This document shows, one piece after another, positions 1 through 6,883 of a DNA stretch of 9,373 nt (the first letter of the stretch is position 1; each line of letters begins with the position of its first letter). A program made the position numbers and the translations under genes. The stretch spans positions 1 through 9,373 of the forward strand of contig CATILC010000154.1 of assembly GCA_949516455.1 (NCBI GenBank), written 5' to 3'. The notes below the pieces were generated by a model, which was not told where the DNA came from, searched no databases, and saw nothing but the letters and a program-made list of their open reading frames with translations. This DNA comes from Flavobacteriia bacterium. GTDB lineage: Bacteria; Bacteroidota; Bacteroidia; Flavobacteriales; Schleiferiaceae.

Positions 1-579
1 AAGCTTGCCGAGCTGGCCGACCAGGGGATGGAAATTCACTTATTCACTGGCAACCACGACCTCTGGATCTTCGATTACCTGCCCGAAGAGATCGGCTGTC
101 GTTTGCACCGGAACCCCATCGAGCTCGAGCTGTATGGCAAATCTGTGCTCGTCGGACATGGAGACGGACTGGGTCCGGGAGACAATGGATACAAATTGCT
201 GAAAAAGATCTTCACCAACCGCTTGCTTCAATGGTGCTTTGAGCGACTTCATCCCAATTTTGGGATCTGGCTGGCCAACAGCAGCAGTCGTTACAGTCGG
301 AAGCACACAGGCGGAAAGGATGCGAAATTCCACGGAGCAGAAAACGAGTGGCTGTTTCAATATTGTCTGGAAGAGAACGAAAAAAAGAAGCGTGATCTCT
401 ACCTCTTCGGCCACCGGCATTTGCCCATTCGCATGCCATTGAGCGAAGAAGGGACTTACATCAACCTCGGTGACTGGATCCGCTATTTCACTTATCTCCG
501 GATGGATGAGAACGGCGCCAAGCTGCTCGAATTCCAAGGAGATGTTCAGACCGACCCCGAAGCGAAGGTCTTTAGCTGA
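1..579 (+). CDS. lpxH: LpxH-like UDP-2,3-diacylglucosamine diphosphatase, 5' truncated
   Basis: The reading frame is open from base 1, so the N-terminus lies outside the window; 192 C-terminal residues are present. It is a calcineurin-type metallophosphoesterase. Visible metal-binding motifs are GNHD (visible residues 17-20), GHGD (52-55) and GHRH (137-140), followed by the NLGDW segment (155-159). The first DxH motif of the fold must lie upstream. In lipid A synthesis, LpxH hydrolyses UDP-2,3-diacylglucosamine to lipid X and UMP at the inner face of the cytoplasmic membrane. The basic, aromatic-rich stretch between the second and third motifs fits the membrane-facing cap of LpxH proteins. 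It ends in TGA, 44 bases before the next start, and a new promoter-like element lies in that gap. The family call is firm. The exact substrate is inferred from similarity to Bacteroidota LpxH proteins; another phosphoesterase of the same fold remains possible. Confidence 0.8.
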   Translation, partial: KLAELADQGMEIHLFTGNHDLWIFDYLPEEIGCRLHRNPIELELYGKSVLVGHGDGLGPGDNGYKLLKKIFTNRLLQWCFERLHPNFGIWLANSSSRYSRKHTGGKDAKFHGAENEWLFQYCLEENEKKKRDLYLFGHRHLPIRMPLSEEGTYINLGDWIRYFTYLRMDENGAKLLEFQGDVQTDPEAKVFS

Positions 580-609
580 ACAATACATTTTTTCGGCACC
601 CTGCTTTGT

Positions 610-617
610 TACATTTG
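610..617 (+). promoter_or_regulatory. Bacteroidota-type -7 element (TACATTTG) for the ABC ATPase gene
   Basis: TACATTTG matches the TAnnTTTG -7 consensus of the Bacteroidota primary sigma factor exactly. It ends 6 bases before the ATG at 624, so transcription would begin at or within a few bases of the start codon, giving a leaderless or nearly leaderless message. The -33 element (consensus TTTG or TTG) is poor: only a T-rich run at 588-593 lies at about the right distance. A second near match, TACATTTT, sits at 584-591. No Shine-Dalgarno sequence precedes the ATG, which fits this arrangement. Confidence 0.55.
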
Positions 618-623
618 TGTACC

Positions 624-1340
624 ATGCCGAACCCCCAAGACATCATTACTCTGCGTGGGCTCACCCGAGATTTTCCACTCGGAGCAGAGGTGGTCAAAGT
701 GCTCAAAGGCATTGATCTGGAGATCGCTCGGAATGAATATGTGGCCCTGATGGGGCCTTCTGGAAGCGGAAAGAGTACCCTGATGAATCTGATCGGCTGT
801 CTTGACACCGCCACAGGCGGTTCTTACGAACTCAATGGCACCGATGTTTCTCAGCTGGACGACAATGAACTGGCGGATATACGCAACGTGGAGATTGGTT
901 TTGTTTTTCAAACCTTCAACCTTCTTCCACGGTCTACAGCTCTGGAAAATGTCGCGCTGCCGCTTGTTTATGCCGGCTTACCCAAGAGCGAAAGAGAAGA
1001 GCGGGCCAAATCCGTTCTCGATATGGTGGGGCTTTCGGACCGAATGGACCATCGGCCCAATCAACTCTCTGGTGGACAGAGACAAAGAGTGGCCGTCGCC
1101 CGCGCAATGGTCAATAAGCCTTCCATCATTCTGGCCGACGAGCCAACGGGCAATCTCGATACGAAGACGAGTCTCGATATCATGGAGTTGTTTCGGGAGA
1201 TCCACACTGCCGGCAATACCATCATATTGGTCACCCACGAAGAAGACATCGCCGCACATGCCCACCGCGTGGTCCGATTAAGGGACGGCATGATCGAAAG
1301 TGACCAGCGCCAAAAAGCCATCGCCCATGAAAGTCAGTGA
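624..1340 (+). CDS. ABC transporter ATP-binding protein, LolD/MacB type
   Basis: This 238-residue nucleotide-binding subunit is complete. It has Walker A GPSGSGKS (residues 44-51), the Q-loop glutamine Q96 in FVFQTFN, signature LSGGQ (138-142), Walker B with IILADE (158-163), the D-loop after PTGNLD, and H-loop H195 in VTHEE. The sequence is typical of the LolD/MacB/FtsE-like class, whose ATPases work with FtsX/MacB-type permeases to move lipoproteins or drugs or to act mechanically across the envelope. No permease gene is visible on either side, so the partner and substrate are unknown. I chose ATG 624 over an in-frame TTG at 606 because the promoter element at 610-617 overlaps the extra codons and the domain begins right after 624. 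The 3' end overlaps paaZ by 14 bases, so the two are probably co-transcribed, although no functional link is obvious. Confidence 0.9.
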   Translation: MPNPQDIITLRGLTRDFPLGAEVVKVLKGIDLEIARNEYVALMGPSGSGKSTLMNLIGCLDTATGGSYELNGTDVSQLDDNELADIRNVEIGFVFQTFNLLPRSTALENVALPLVYAGLPKSEREERAKSVLDMVGLSDRMDHRPNQLSGGQRQRVAVARAMVNKPSIILADEPTGNLDTKTSLDIMELFREIHTAGNTIILVTHEEDIAAHAHRVVRLRDGMIESDQRQKAIAHESQ

Positions 1341-3372
1341 AAATTATGTAAGTGGAAGCTGGGTTTCCGGAGAGGGAACCGAGCTGGAGCACGTCAATGC
1401 ATTGAGCGGAGCGCCCATCTCCTCCTGCTCTTCCAAGGGGATCGATTATGCTGATGTCCTTGAGTACGGCAGACAGACCGGTGGCGCAGCCCTGCGTAAA
1501 ATGAGTTTTCAGGAAAGGGGCTTAATGCTCAAAAAGCTGGCTCTGCACCTGACCAGTATCAAGGATCGTTTCTATGCGGTCAGCGCAGCTACAGGCGCTA
1601 CGCGCATCGACTCCTGGATCGATATCGAAGGCGGCATCGGCAACCTCTTCGCCAATGCCTCCCTGAGAAAAAAGTTTCCAGACCTGCCGTTCTATGTGGA
1701 TGGCGAAACCGTGGGGCTGAGCAAGAACGGCAGCTTTATCGGACACCACATCATGGTGCCCAAACGCGGGGTGGCCGTGCACATCAACGCTTTTAATTTC
1801 CCCATCTGGGGCATGTTGGAAAAGGTGGCTGTGAACTGGCTGGCGGGTATGCCGGCCGTGGTCAAACCCAGTGAGTATACCAGCTACCTCACAGAGGAAA
1901 TGGTCCGGGCCATCATCGAATCAGGAATACTGCCTGAAGGCGCACTTCAACTGGTGAACGGTCGTGGCCAAGGAATTCTTGATGCGGTCGCCCATCAGGA
2001 TGTGGTGACCTTTACTGGGTCTGCTGCCACGGGGCGCAAATTGAAGTCCCATCCGCGCTTACTCGAAGAATCGGTTCCTTTCAATATGGAGGCCGATTCC
2101 TTGAACGCCTGTGTACTCGGTGAAGATGCGGTTCCAGGAACCGCTGATTTCGACTTGTTCATCAAGGAGGTGCATCGTGAGATGACGGTCAAGGCCGGTC
2201 AAAAGTGTACCGCTGTTCGCCGCATATTGGTCCCGGAGTCGCTCATGGGTGAAGTCCGCACGGCGCTTGTCGGACGCCTCAAAAAGACGAGCATGGGCGA
2301 TCCTTCCATTGAGGGCGTTCGCATGGGGGCTTTGGCCACACGAACACAGGTGGAACGCGTCCGTGAAGCGGTGGAGACCCTTTCCAGGCAGCAGGAAATG
2401 GTCTATGGTCCACTCAGTGAATTTGAGCTGCAAGGAGGCAGTCGGGAGCACGGTGCATTCTTCCCGCCCGTCTTGTTCCAAAACAGCAAACCATTTGAAA
2501 ACACACTGGTGCACGAGGTGGAAGCCTTTGGCCCGGTTTCGACCATCATTCCCTACAACGATCTGGAGGAAGCCGCTCAGCTGACGGCTTTGGGTAAGGG
2601 TTCTTTGGTCTCTTCCATTGTGAGCTCAGACGACAACATCGCGCGCAACTTCACGCTGGAAGCCGCCCATATGAATGGACGCATCCTGGTGCTCAACGAA
2701 CGCTGCGCCAAGGAGAGCACGGGCCACGGTTCTCCTATGCCTCTTTTGACACACGGCGGCCCGGGTCGGGCTGGTGGAGGAGAAGAAATGGGCGGTATGC
2801 GCGGCGTGATGCATTATCTGCAACGCACAGCCATTCAGGGCCACCCGGATACGATCCGCGCCATCACCTCCCAGCATCAGGTCGGAGCTACATTGCCCGA
2901 AGCAGAGCCGCATTTGTTCCGGCAATATTTTGAAGACCTTCAGGTTGGCGATACGGTCACCACCCACAAGCATACGGTCACTGAAGCCGATATCGTCAAT
3001 TTTGCCAATGTGAGCGGTGACAACTTCTACGCGCACATGGACGCCACCTCCTTGGAAGGCACCTTGTTCGAGCAGCGCGTGGCCCATGGCTACTTTGTGC
3101 TGAGCAAGGCGGCCGGCCTCTTCGTCGACCCCAAAAAGGGCCCCGTTCTCTTGAATTACGGAATCGACGAAGCACGTTTCACCAAACCGGTCTATCCAGG
3201 GGCAACCTTGGGGGTTCGACTCACCGTGAAGGAAAAGATCGCTCAAGAGAAAAGAAGCGAAGAGGATGTGCCCAAAGGCATTGTCAAATTCCTCGTTGAC
3301 GTGTACGACGAGACCGGAGAAACGGTTGCTCTGGCCACCATTCTGACCATGGTTCAAAAGCGTTCGGATTGA
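1327..3372 (+). CDS. paaZ: PaaZ-like bifunctional semialdehyde dehydrogenase / oxepin-CoA hydrolase
   Basis: This 681-residue protein equals the length I recall for E. coli PaaZ. The N-terminal NAD(P)-dependent aldehyde dehydrogenase domain spans about residues 1-520. It has the FNFPIWG segment (156-162), the TFTGSAATG nucleotide-binding turn (228-236), general-base E255 in NMEADSLN and nucleophile C294 in GQKCTA. The C-terminal MaoC-type hotdog hydratase domain spans about 528-681, with the D565/H570 dyad in SGDNFYAH. In phenylacetate catabolism PaaZ hydrolytically opens oxepin-CoA and oxidises the resulting semialdehyde to 3-oxo-5,6-dehydrosuberyl-CoA. Both active sites look intact. ATG 1327 is preferred to an in-frame GTG at 1300 because it gives the family length and only a 14-base overlap with the ABC gene. 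The downstream gene starts within its stop codon. No other core paa gene is in view, so the substrate could be a related ring-derived CoA ester. Confidence 0.92.
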   Translation: MKVSENYVSGSWVSGEGTELEHVNALSGAPISSCSSKGIDYADVLEYGRQTGGAALRKMSFQERGLMLKKLALHLTSIKDRFYAVSAATGATRIDSWIDIEGGIGNLFANASLRKKFPDLPFYVDGETVGLSKNGSFIGHHIMVPKRGVAVHINAFNFPIWGMLEKVAVNWLAGMPAVVKPSEYTSYLTEEMVRAIIESGILPEGALQLVNGRGQGILDAVAHQDVVTFTGSAATGRKLKSHPRLLEESVPFNMEADSLNACVLGEDAVPGTADFDLFIKEVHREMTVKAGQKCTAVRRILVPESLMGEVRTALVGRLKKTSMGDPSIEGVRMGALATRTQVERVREAVETLSRQQEMVYGPLSEFELQGGSREHGAFFPPVLFQNSKPFENTLVHEVEAFGPVSTIIPYNDLEEAAQLTALGKGSLVSSIVSSDDNIARNFTLEAAHMNGRILVLNERCAKESTGHGSPMPLLTHGGPGRAGGGEEMGGMRGVMHYLQRTAIQGHPDTIRAITSQHQVGATLPEAEPHLFRQYFEDLQVGDTVTTHKHTVTEADIVNFANVSGDNFYAHMDATSLEGTLFEQRVAHGYFVLSKAAGLFVDPKKGPVLLNYGIDEARFTKPVYPGATLGVRLTVKEKIAQEKRSEEDVPKGIVKFLVDVYDETGETVALATILTMVQKRSD

Positions 3373-3707
3373 CCTGGCCCGAATTCGTACAAGCAGAACA
3401 GCAGCCGACTCCTCCCTATTGGGCGGCCATATTCATCTCCGCCCGCTCTGAAGAGGACGAAGGATACGCCGCGATGGATCGGGCGACCATAGACCTTGCT
3501 CAACAGATTGAAGGCTTCCTGGGCTATGCCCACGCCAAAGAGCAAGGCCAGGGAATCTTCATCTCCTATTGGGCCTCGCTTGAAGCCATAGAAAGATGGA
3601 AAGAAGACGGCCTACACAAAGCGGCCAAAGAAAAGGGAAACAAGACCTGGTACACACAATTCATCAGCCAGGTCGTTGAGATCAAAAGCCATACGATCAA
3701 ATCATGA
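3369..3707 (+). CDS. Small antibiotic-biosynthesis-monooxygenase (ABM) fold protein
   Basis: This 112-residue protein resembles ABM-domain proteins, which are small ferredoxin-like dimers that include quinone-forming monooxygenases and heme-degrading enzymes as well as many of unknown role. Recognisable segments are PPYWAAIFISARS (residues 15-27), the GFLGY turn in the middle and the YWASLEAIERWK helix start, followed by a basic helix and a KTWYTQF strand. The start is TTG 3369, which overlaps the paaZ stop in TTGA. No in-frame ATG occurs before the core first strand; the next is about 35 codons in and would delete it. It also overlaps the next gene by 4 bases (ATGA). Coupling on both sides suggests it acts in the same acyl-CoA/aromatic pathway, but no catalytic residue can be assigned from sequence. 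There is no signal peptide, so it is probably cytoplasmic. Confidence 0.78.
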   Translation: MTWPEFVQAEQQPTPPYWAAIFISARSEEDEGYAAMDRATIDLAQQIEGFLGYAHAKEQGQGIFISYWASLEAIERWKEDGLHKAAKEKGNKTWYTQFISQVVEIKSHTIKS

Positions 3708-4471
3708 GAACAGATTCGTACGTCAAAGTAGAAGCGGAAGGAGGGGTGGCCTCCATCGAATTCTACCACGAGAAGAAGAACAGCATGCCCGCTGTTCAGC
3801 TCAAAGAACTGACCGAAGCCATTGAGCAGTGCGCAAAAGATCGGGGCGTTCGGGTGATCATCTTGCGCTCTCAGGGCGACGGTGCATTCTGCGCGGGTGC
3901 CAGCTTTGATGAACTGGTGGCTATTTCCAACGAGCAGGAAGGACTGGCCTTTTTCAGCGGTTTTGCCCAGGTGATCAACGCCATGAGAAAGTGTCCAAAA
4001 TTCATCCTGGGTCGGGTGCAGGGAAAGGCCGTAGGCGGCGGTGTTGGTCTGGCCAGTGCAACCGATTACTGCTTTGCCCACCGCTCGGCTTCCGTGAAAT
4101 TGTCTGAATTGGCCGTGGGCATTGGACCATTTGTGGTGGGGCCTGCGGTTCAGCGCAAGGTCGGTCTTTCGGCCATGAGCGAATTGGCCATCGACGCCGC
4201 CTCGTGGCGCTCTGCTGAATGGGCCCATCAAAAGGGACTTTTCAATGAGCTCTTTGACGATCATGAGCACATGGACAAGGCCCTGATGGCCCTCGCCCAA
4301 CGCCTGAGCAAAAGCAGCCCGGAGGCCATGCATCACTTGAAGGAGACATTTTGGGCCCAGACCGGTCACTGGGAGGATCTGCTCAGCGAGCGGGCGGCGA
4401 TCAGCGGGGAGTTGGTCTTATCGGATTTTACACGGGAAGCCATCGCCGCATTCAAATCCGGCAAGCGCTAG
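3704..4471 (+). CDS. Enoyl-CoA hydratase/isomerase (crotonase) family protein
   Basis: This 255-residue crotonase is of typical family length. The oxyanion hole is formed by the backbone around CAGAS (residues 63-67) and by GGG (111-113). Of the two catalytic glutamates of classical enoyl-CoA hydratase, the first is replaced by glycine (G115 in GGGVGL), while the second is present as E135 in KLSEL. Family knowledge: loss of the first acid with retention of the second is seen in delta3-delta2-enoyl-CoA isomerases, so isomerase activity is at least as likely as hydration. Position after paaZ would suit a PaaG-like or PaaF-like step, but E. coli PaaG, as I recall it, uses an aspartate one turn further on, where this protein has GPF. 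A branched-chain or beta-oxidation role is the alternative. The ATG overlaps the upstream stop (ATGA), indicating translational coupling. Confidence 0.88.
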   Translation: MRTDSYVKVEAEGGVASIEFYHEKKNSMPAVQLKELTEAIEQCAKDRGVRVIILRSQGDGAFCAGASFDELVAISNEQEGLAFFSGFAQVINAMRKCPKFILGRVQGKAVGGGVGLASATDYCFAHRSASVKLSELAVGIGPFVVGPAVQRKVGLSAMSELAIDAASWRSAEWAHQKGLFNELFDDHEHMDKALMALAQRLSKSSPEAMHHLKETFWAQTGHWEDLLSERAAISGELVLSDFTREAIAAFKSGKR

Positions 4472-4489
4472 CCGCCCAATGTGAATTCA

Positions 4490-4497
4490 GATATTTG
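4490..4497 (+). promoter_or_regulatory. Possible weak -7 element before the M23 peptidase gene
   Basis: GATATTTG differs from the TAnnTTTG consensus at the first base only and ends 5 bases before the ATG at 4503, a geometry much like that at 610-617. No convincing -33 TTTG lies about 20 bases upstream, where the crotonase coding end sits. If active, it would let the M23 and GH3 pair be expressed apart from the paaZ group. The 31-base gap here is the only break in the packed run, which slightly favours a promoter. Confidence 0.3.
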
Positions 4498-4502
4498 CGC
4501 CC

Positions 4503-5369
4503 ATGGCTCAGGAGGAGAATAAAGAGCGGCTTTTTGAGCGACTGAGGTATAAGTACCGCTTGGTCGTGCTCAACGATGACACCTTTGAGGAAAAGCTTTC
4601 CTTCAAACTTTCCCGGCTCAATGTGTTTCTCAGCATCGGTCTGTCGGCCATCCTGCTCATCGCAGGAACCACTTTTTTGATCGCACTGACCCCTTTACGC
4701 GAATACATTCCGGGTTATTCATCCACCCGTCTTCGCAAACAGGCCCTGGAACTCTTACAGCGAACAGATTCGTTGAACGCCCAATTGGTCTACCAGCACC
4801 GCTATCTGGAAAACATCCAGCGGATCGTTGAGGGCCGGACAGAAGACAGCTTGGATGCCCCACAAACTCTCGATCCCGCAAAACAACCCTCCGAGCAAGA
4901 GTTGAGCCCGACGACAGAAGAAGCCTCACTCAGAAAAAAAGTGGAGGAGGAGGAACGATTCAACGTCAACCCAAGGTCAGAGGCAGCACAAGATCTGGAG
5001 AATCTGGGCTTTTTTACGCCCTTGAAAGGCGTAGTGTCCCAAGCGTTCAACAAGGACAATGGGCACATGGCGGTAGATGTCCTCGCCCCAAAGAACAGCG
5101 CCATCAAAGCCTGTTTGGATGGCTATGCGCTCTTGGCTGAGTGGACGGCTGAAACAGGGCATGTGCTCATGGTGCAGCATGGAAATGGCCTGATATCCGT
5201 ATACAAACACAATTCCGCGCTCCTCAAAAAGCAAGGAGACGTGGTTCAGGCCGGCGAGGCCATTGCGATCATAGGCAATTCAGGAGAACTGACCACTGGG
5301 CCCCACCTGCACTTTGAGCTCTGGCACGAAGGAAAGGCAGTAGACCCCGAGCTCTTCATGCGCTTCTGA
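4503..5369 (+). CDS. Membrane-anchored M23 family (LytM-type) peptidase
   Basis: This 288-residue protein has a cytoplasmic basic N-terminus containing RYKYRLVVLNDDTFEEKLSF, a membrane-spanning segment at about residues 41-62, a charged, Glu/Gln-rich and probably helical linker (about 72-165), and a C-terminal LytM domain (about 166-288). The zinc-site motifs appear complete: HxxxD with H188 and D192, H236 in YKHNS, and HLH with H268 and H270 followed by FELW. It is therefore predicted to be an active endopeptidase cutting peptidoglycan peptide bridges from the periplasmic side of the inner membrane, not a degenerate regulator. This N-terminal signature is typical of Bacteroidota M23 proteins. 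Its stop codon is 2 bases before the GH3 gene, so the pair is almost surely one transcript. No Shine-Dalgarno sequence is seen; ATG 4503 follows a possible weak promoter. Confidence 0.9.
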   Translation: MAQEENKERLFERLRYKYRLVVLNDDTFEEKLSFKLSRLNVFLSIGLSAILLIAGTTFLIALTPLREYIPGYSSTRLRKQALELLQRTDSLNAQLVYQHRYLENIQRIVEGRTEDSLDAPQTLDPAKQPSEQELSPTTEEASLRKKVEEEERFNVNPRSEAAQDLENLGFFTPLKGVVSQAFNKDNGHMAVDVLAPKNSAIKACLDGYALLAEWTAETGHVLMVQHGNGLISVYKHNSALLKKQGDVVQAGEAIAIIGNSGELTTGPHLHFELWHEGKAVDPELFMRF

Positions 5370-5371
5370 CC

Positions 5372-6871
5372 ATGGGTGGACTCAAAGAGCAATTGGCCAG
5401 GCCATACGCCTGGTGGGTGCACAGAAAAAATCAGAAGTGGAAAAGCCGTGCCGCTGAGGTACAGCACGAATGGCTTTTGAAATTGTGTTCCACTGCCGCT
5501 GATACGCGCTTTGGAAAGGACCACCACCTCAAGGATGTGCGCACTCCTGCCGATTTTGCACAGGCGGTTCCGCTGCGCGATTATGAAAAACTCCGGGCTT
5601 ATGTGGACCGGATGGTGGATGGAGAACCCGACGTACTCTGGCCCGGGCGCCCTCTTTACTACGCCAAGACCAGCGGGACGACCTCCGGGGCGAAATACAT
5701 TCCCATTTCCAGGGATTCGATGCCTTTTCATATTTCGGCTGCCAAGGATGCGCTGCTGGAATATGCCTATCATTCGAACAATTACGATTTCGTCGGCGGA
5801 AAACTGATCTTTCTTCAGGGAAGCCCGGAAATGAGCCCCACCCGCGATGTACAAACGGGCAGACTTTCGGGCATAGTTGCGCATTATGTGCCCTCCTATC
5901 TGCAAAGCAACCGGCTTCCGAGTTGGGAAACGAATTGCATCGAGGACTGGGAACAAAAGCTGCGTGCCATCGTGCAGGAAACCCGTTCGCAGGACATGCG
6001 CCTGATCAGCGGTATCCCCCCCTGGGTGCAGATGTATTTTGAATACCTGCTGGAGGATACGGGCATGCCGGACATCCAAAGCTTGTTTCCCCGCTTCAGT
6101 CTGTTTGTCACCGGTGGAGTGAATTATCAGCCATACCGAGCCAGCATAGACCGCTTGGTCGGCAAAAAGATCGACATGCTCGAAACCTATCCTGCCAGCG
6201 AAGGCTTCATCGCCTACGACGACAGCTCCGGTGAAGAGGGCTTGTTGCTTCTGGCGGACCAGGGAATTTTCTACGAATTCATTCCGCTCGAGGAAGTGCA
6301 TTCCGAAAACCCGACGCGCCTGCCCTTGAGCGATGTTCAAACCGGTGTGCGTTATGCGATCGCCATGAGCACGAACGCGGGTCTTTGGTCCTATTTGATC
6401 GGTGATACGGTGGAATTCGTGCGTACGTCACCCTTTCGGTTAAAGGTCACTGGGCGGGTGGCCCACTACATCTCCGCCTTTGGCGAGCACGTCATCGGAA
6501 GTGAGGTAGAAGCGGCCATGAAAGAAGCCTGTGCGCAGAGCGGGGCTGTTCCCGTCGAGTTCACTGTGGCCCCACAAGTAGCCCCTGAAAGCGGGCCGCC
6601 ACATCACGAATGGTTTGTGGCCTTCGAGCAGACACCTGATGATCTGCTTTCCTTTGGACAACATCTCGACAAGGCACTTTCTGACAAGAACTCCTATTAC
6701 GCCGATCTGATCGAGGGAAAGGTTCTCGGCCCATGTGTTATTCGCGAGGTGCCAAGGGATGCGTTTGCAACTTATATGAAGTCCATTGGGAAGCTCGGTG
6801 GACAGAACAAGCTTCCCCGCCTGAGCAACGACCGAAAGATCGCCGATGCGTTGAGCAAGATGCTCAACTGA
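5372..6871 (+). CDS. GH3 (auxin-responsive promoter) family protein, acyl-adenylate/amido-synthetase-like
   Basis: This 499-residue, full-length GH3-family protein belongs to the adenylate-forming (ANL-like) superfamily. Plant GH3 enzymes activate jasmonate, auxin or benzoates with ATP and join them to amino acids. Visible motifs are the phosphate-binding loop YYAKTSGTTSGAKYIPIS (about residues 96-113), the second nucleotide motif YPASEGF (273-279), YLIGD (341-345), the hinge-side stretch GRVAHYISAFGEHV (361-374), and a C-terminal conserved SIGKLGGQNKLPRL segment (471-484) that probably carries the catalytic lysine. All nucleotide motifs are intact, so adenylation activity is likely. The acid and the amine acceptor cannot be read from sequence. 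The N-terminus matches other Bacteroidota members, which supports ATG 5372. It lies 2 bases after the M23 stop. No signal peptide is present, so it is cytoplasmic. It converges on the glucanase gene with only 12 bases between. Confidence 0.9.
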   Translation: MGGLKEQLARPYAWWVHRKNQKWKSRAAEVQHEWLLKLCSTAADTRFGKDHHLKDVRTPADFAQAVPLRDYEKLRAYVDRMVDGEPDVLWPGRPLYYAKTSGTTSGAKYIPISRDSMPFHISAAKDALLEYAYHSNNYDFVGGKLIFLQGSPEMSPTRDVQTGRLSGIVAHYVPSYLQSNRLPSWETNCIEDWEQKLRAIVQETRSQDMRLISGIPPWVQMYFEYLLEDTGMPDIQSLFPRFSLFVTGGVNYQPYRASIDRLVGKKIDMLETYPASEGFIAYDDSSGEEGLLLLADQGIFYEFIPLEEVHSENPTRLPLSDVQTGVRYAIAMSTNAGLWSYLIGDTVEFVRTSPFRLKVTGRVAHYISAFGEHVIGSEVEAAMKEACAQSGAVPVEFTVAPQVAPESGPPHHEWFVAFEQTPDDLLSFGQHLDKALSDKNSYYADLIEGKVLGPCVIREVPRDAFATYMKSIGKLGGQNKLPRLSNDRKIADALSKMLN

Positions 6872-6883
6872 TCGCCGTTCGGG

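Noticed and set aside
606..623. TTG 606 as start of the ABC ATPase
   Set aside because: The extra six codons overlap the TACATTTG promoter element, and ATG 624 begins directly before the conserved domain.
1300..1326. GTG 1300 as start of paaZ
   Set aside because: It would enlarge the overlap with the ABC gene to 41 bases and adds nine residues not needed; ATG 1327 gives 681 residues, the family length.
2626..3357. Minus-strand open frame (243 codons) opposite the 3' part of paaZ
   Set aside because: PaaZ is full length with both active sites, and the antisense translation has no family resemblance.
4351..4545. Small plus-strand open frame across the crotonase end and the M23 start
   Set aside because: It is out of frame with two solid genes, shows no motif and has no independent start signal.
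5246..6340. Long minus-strand open frame (364 codons) opposite the M23 and GH3 genes
   Set aside because: It lies entirely antisense to two well-conserved genes with intact motifs, shows no recognisable domain and straddles their junction. It is a shadow of codon use in the plus-strand genes.
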